Shown piece by piece: positions 62,771 through 64,000 of a stretch of DNA of 64,000 nt. A program made the translations under genes and the position numbers. The notes beneath the pieces were generated by a model, which did no database searches, was not told the origin of the DNA, and worked only from the letters and a program-made list of their open reading frames with translations. Every line of letters begins with the position of its first letter. Within the stretch, counting starts at the first letter, position 1. The DNA is from Palsa-504 sp003136255 (GTDB taxonomy: Bacteria > Actinomycetota > Actinomycetes > Streptosporangiales > Streptosporangiaceae): contig PLDT01000350.1 in the NCBI GenBank assembly GCA_003136255.1, forward strand, positions 9,678 to 73,677. Reading direction: 5' to 3'.

Positions 62771-62814
62771 CTGATCCTCTCGATTACCGGTGCGAAATGC
62801 CCCTGACCGCTTCA

Positions 62815-62845
62815 GCCTGCCGCGTCGGCGACGCCCGCGGCAGGC
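62815..62845. promoter_or_regulatory. Perfect 10-bp hairpin in the MFS/regulator spacer
   Basis: GCCTGCCGCG (62815-62824) and CGCGGCAGGC (62836-62845) pair around an 11-nt loop. Nearby GGGGTGTG occurs twice, 15 bp apart (62856-62863, 62871-62878). These are candidate operator or leader structures for the divergent pair. Confidence 0.4.
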
Positions 62846-62931
62846 CGGATCTTCCGGGGTGTGCCGTTCGGGGGTGTGACAGGGCCCCCCACACCGTCCC
62901 GGCCGTGGCGCGGACCAGGGAGACTGAAATC

Positions 62932-63816
62932 ATGACCACCGAGCACACCGAGTTGGGCCGGTTCCTGCGGAACCGGCGGGCCGGCGTGCGGCCCGCCGAC
63001 GTGGGCCTGCCGACCGGCCCCGGGATCCGGCGCACGCCCGGGTTGCGGCGCGAGGAGCTGGCCACCCTGGCCGGGGTGTCCATCGATTACTACACCCGCC
63101 TGGAGCGTGGCAAGGAGACCCGGCCCAGCCCGGCCGTGGTCGACGCTCTAGCCCGGGCGCTGCTGCTGGACGACGAGGAGCACGAGTTCCTGCGGGCCCT
63201 CGCGGCCCAGGCCGTGCGGCGAGCCCCGGTTCCGCCGTCGGCGCCGTCCCGGCTGGTCCGCCCCACCGTGCGGCAGCTGCTCGAAGCGTTCCGTCCCAAC
63301 CCGGCCTACGTGCTGAGCCGGACCAACGACCTGCTGGCCGCGAACCCGGCCGGCTTCCAGCTGCTACCCGGCCTGGCCGAATGGCCCGCTCGGCAACGCA
63401 ATACGATCCGCTACACGTTCCTGCACCCGGCCGCCCGGGCCCTGTGGCCGGACTGGGAGCAGAAGGCCCGCGGCTGCGTCGCGCACCTGCGTGCCGTGGC
63501 CGGCACCGATCCCGACGCCCCCGACCTAGCCGCGATCATCGGCGAGCTGATCGTGAAGAGCCCCGACTTCAGCCGTCTGTGGGACCGGTACGAGGTCCGG
63601 CGGATGGGCGACGGCGAGAAGGTATTCCGCCACCCGGTCGTAGGCACCACCACTCTCGCCCACGAGTCGCTCGAGCTGACCCGGACCGACGGGCAACGCC
63701 TGGTCGTCTACATGGCCGCCCCGGGTACCCCGGACTACGACGCGATGGTCCTGCTGGACATGGCCGGCTCCGCCGCCGCCACCCCGTCCCACACGTCAGG
63801 GCTGTCCCATACGTAA
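62932..63816 (+). CDS. MmyB-type XRE transcriptional regulator
   Basis: A 294-residue regulator. The N-terminal Cro/C1 HTH contains the typical TPGLRREELATLAGVSIDYY and LERGKETRPSPAVVDALARAL. The C-terminal MmyB ligand domain (LVRPTVRQLLEAF, NPAYVLSRTNDLLAANPAG, YTFLHPAARALWPDWE, HPVVGTTTLAHESLEL) probably binds a fatty acid or small lipophilic molecule. The ATG at 62932 is the family start; the longer open frame is rejected. Divergent from the exporter gene, a common arrangement for this family. Confidence 0.92.
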   Translation: MTTEHTELGRFLRNRRAGVRPADVGLPTGPGIRRTPGLRREELATLAGVSIDYYTRLERGKETRPSPAVVDALARALLLDDEEHEFLRALAAQAVRRAPVPPSAPSRLVRPTVRQLLEAFRPNPAYVLSRTNDLLAANPAGFQLLPGLAEWPARQRNTIRYTFLHPAARALWPDWEQKARGCVAHLRAVAGTDPDAPDLAAIIGELIVKSPDFSRLWDRYEVRRMGDGEKVFRHPVVGTTTLAHESLELTRTDGQRLVVYMAAPGTPDYDAMVLLDMAGSAAATPSHTSGLSHT

Positions 63817-63892
63817 CAGTCCGTACCCCGGGCACTGGGAACCGCAGAACGGGTCGGCGCGACCGTGGCGTTCCCGGAAATGTAAGTGGGGA

Positions 63893-63909
63893 TTGTTAAA
63901 CTCTAACAA
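63893..63909. promoter_or_regulatory. Inverted repeat before a gene starting at the window edge
   Basis: TTGTTA-AACTC-TAACAA is a perfect 6-bp inverted repeat in an AT-rich patch. A CCCGGGG/CCCCGGG hairpin follows (~63939-63959), then GGAGGGAGG and an ATG as the last three bases (63998-64000). This is the regulatory region of a plus-strand gene that continues outside. Confidence 0.5.
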
Positions 63910-63997
63910 AGTTCGTAATACCCATTCCGGCCTATCGGCCCGGGGTATCACCCCCCGGGCACGCCTCTCCTAGTCCCGGAGGGAGGTGAGGATCGAG

Positions 63998-64000
63998 ATG
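63998..64000 (+). CDS. Start codon of a gene continuing beyond the window
   Basis: ATG with GGAGGGAGG ~10-18 nt upstream. Only the start codon is visible, so nothing can be said about the product. Confidence 0.4.

Overview
The window is high-GC DNA from an actinomycete-type bacterium (Actinomycetota), probably a soil lineage near Streptosporangiales or Streptomycetales. The evidence is the conserved block dapA, rnj, ftsK, rodZ-like, rimO, cinA, clgR-like; several very large LuxR-type ATPase regulators; a conservon-type histidine kinase; a mycothiol-type DinB protein; and heavy use of GTG and TTG starts with 4-base stop/start overlaps. It looks like a draft assembly or MAG. Eleven 'NN' pairs occur, and most that fall inside genes remove tens of codons rather than two bases.

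Layout. 0-0.36 kb: end of a family 2 glycosyltransferase. 0.3-15.1 kb: an accessory enzyme and regulator region with an MDR reductase, a tautomerase, three alpha/beta hydrolases, an MBL-fold hydrolase, a TetR regulator and three giant LuxR-family STAND regulators. A strict two-block element, GTGCAGTCA-N3-TGCSGATACC, lies 70-80 nt before three of these transcription units, facing the gene each time, so they look like one regulon. 15.2-21.9 kb: a minus-strand sugar operon (binding lipoprotein, two permeases, MsmK-type ATPase, LacI regulator, PfkB kinase), with a strong hairpin after the binding-protein gene. 22.5-26.3 kb: a PadR / LolD-type ATPase / FtsX-type permease operon, divergent from an orphan sugar-binding lipoprotein (26.6-27.8 kb), with PadR-like inverted repeats between them.

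28.0-40.7 kb: the conserved core. dapA and rnj overlap. A four-gene accessory insert (AbiEi/DUF559-type protein, AraC regulator, DinB-type protein, 2-hydroxyacid dehydrogenase) separates rnj from ftsK. After ftsK come a RodZ-like protein, rimO, cinA and a ClgR-like regulator; pgsA, often present between rimO and cinA in actinomycetes, is absent. 40.7-46.1 kb: a cysteine-free Rrf2 regulator, a large polytopic membrane protein, and a decayed amino-sugar locus. In that locus a ROK regulator faces a frameshifted NagZ-like glycosidase, preceded only by the last ~30 codons of a sugar ABC permease; the rest of the transporter appears deleted.

46.2-58.9 kb: two tandem, related STAND/NB-ARC-TPR proteins followed by three APC-family permeases, a class III aminotransferase and an FGGY kinase. 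This is the best candidate for an undescribed system: two large signalling ATPases beside amine uptake, transamination and phosphorylation. 58.9-64 kb: an orphan conservon-type kinase, a TenA protein, a DHA2-type MFS exporter with a divergent MmyB-type regulator, and the start codon of a further gene at the window edge. I saw no tRNA, rRNA, CRISPR array or insertion sequence.
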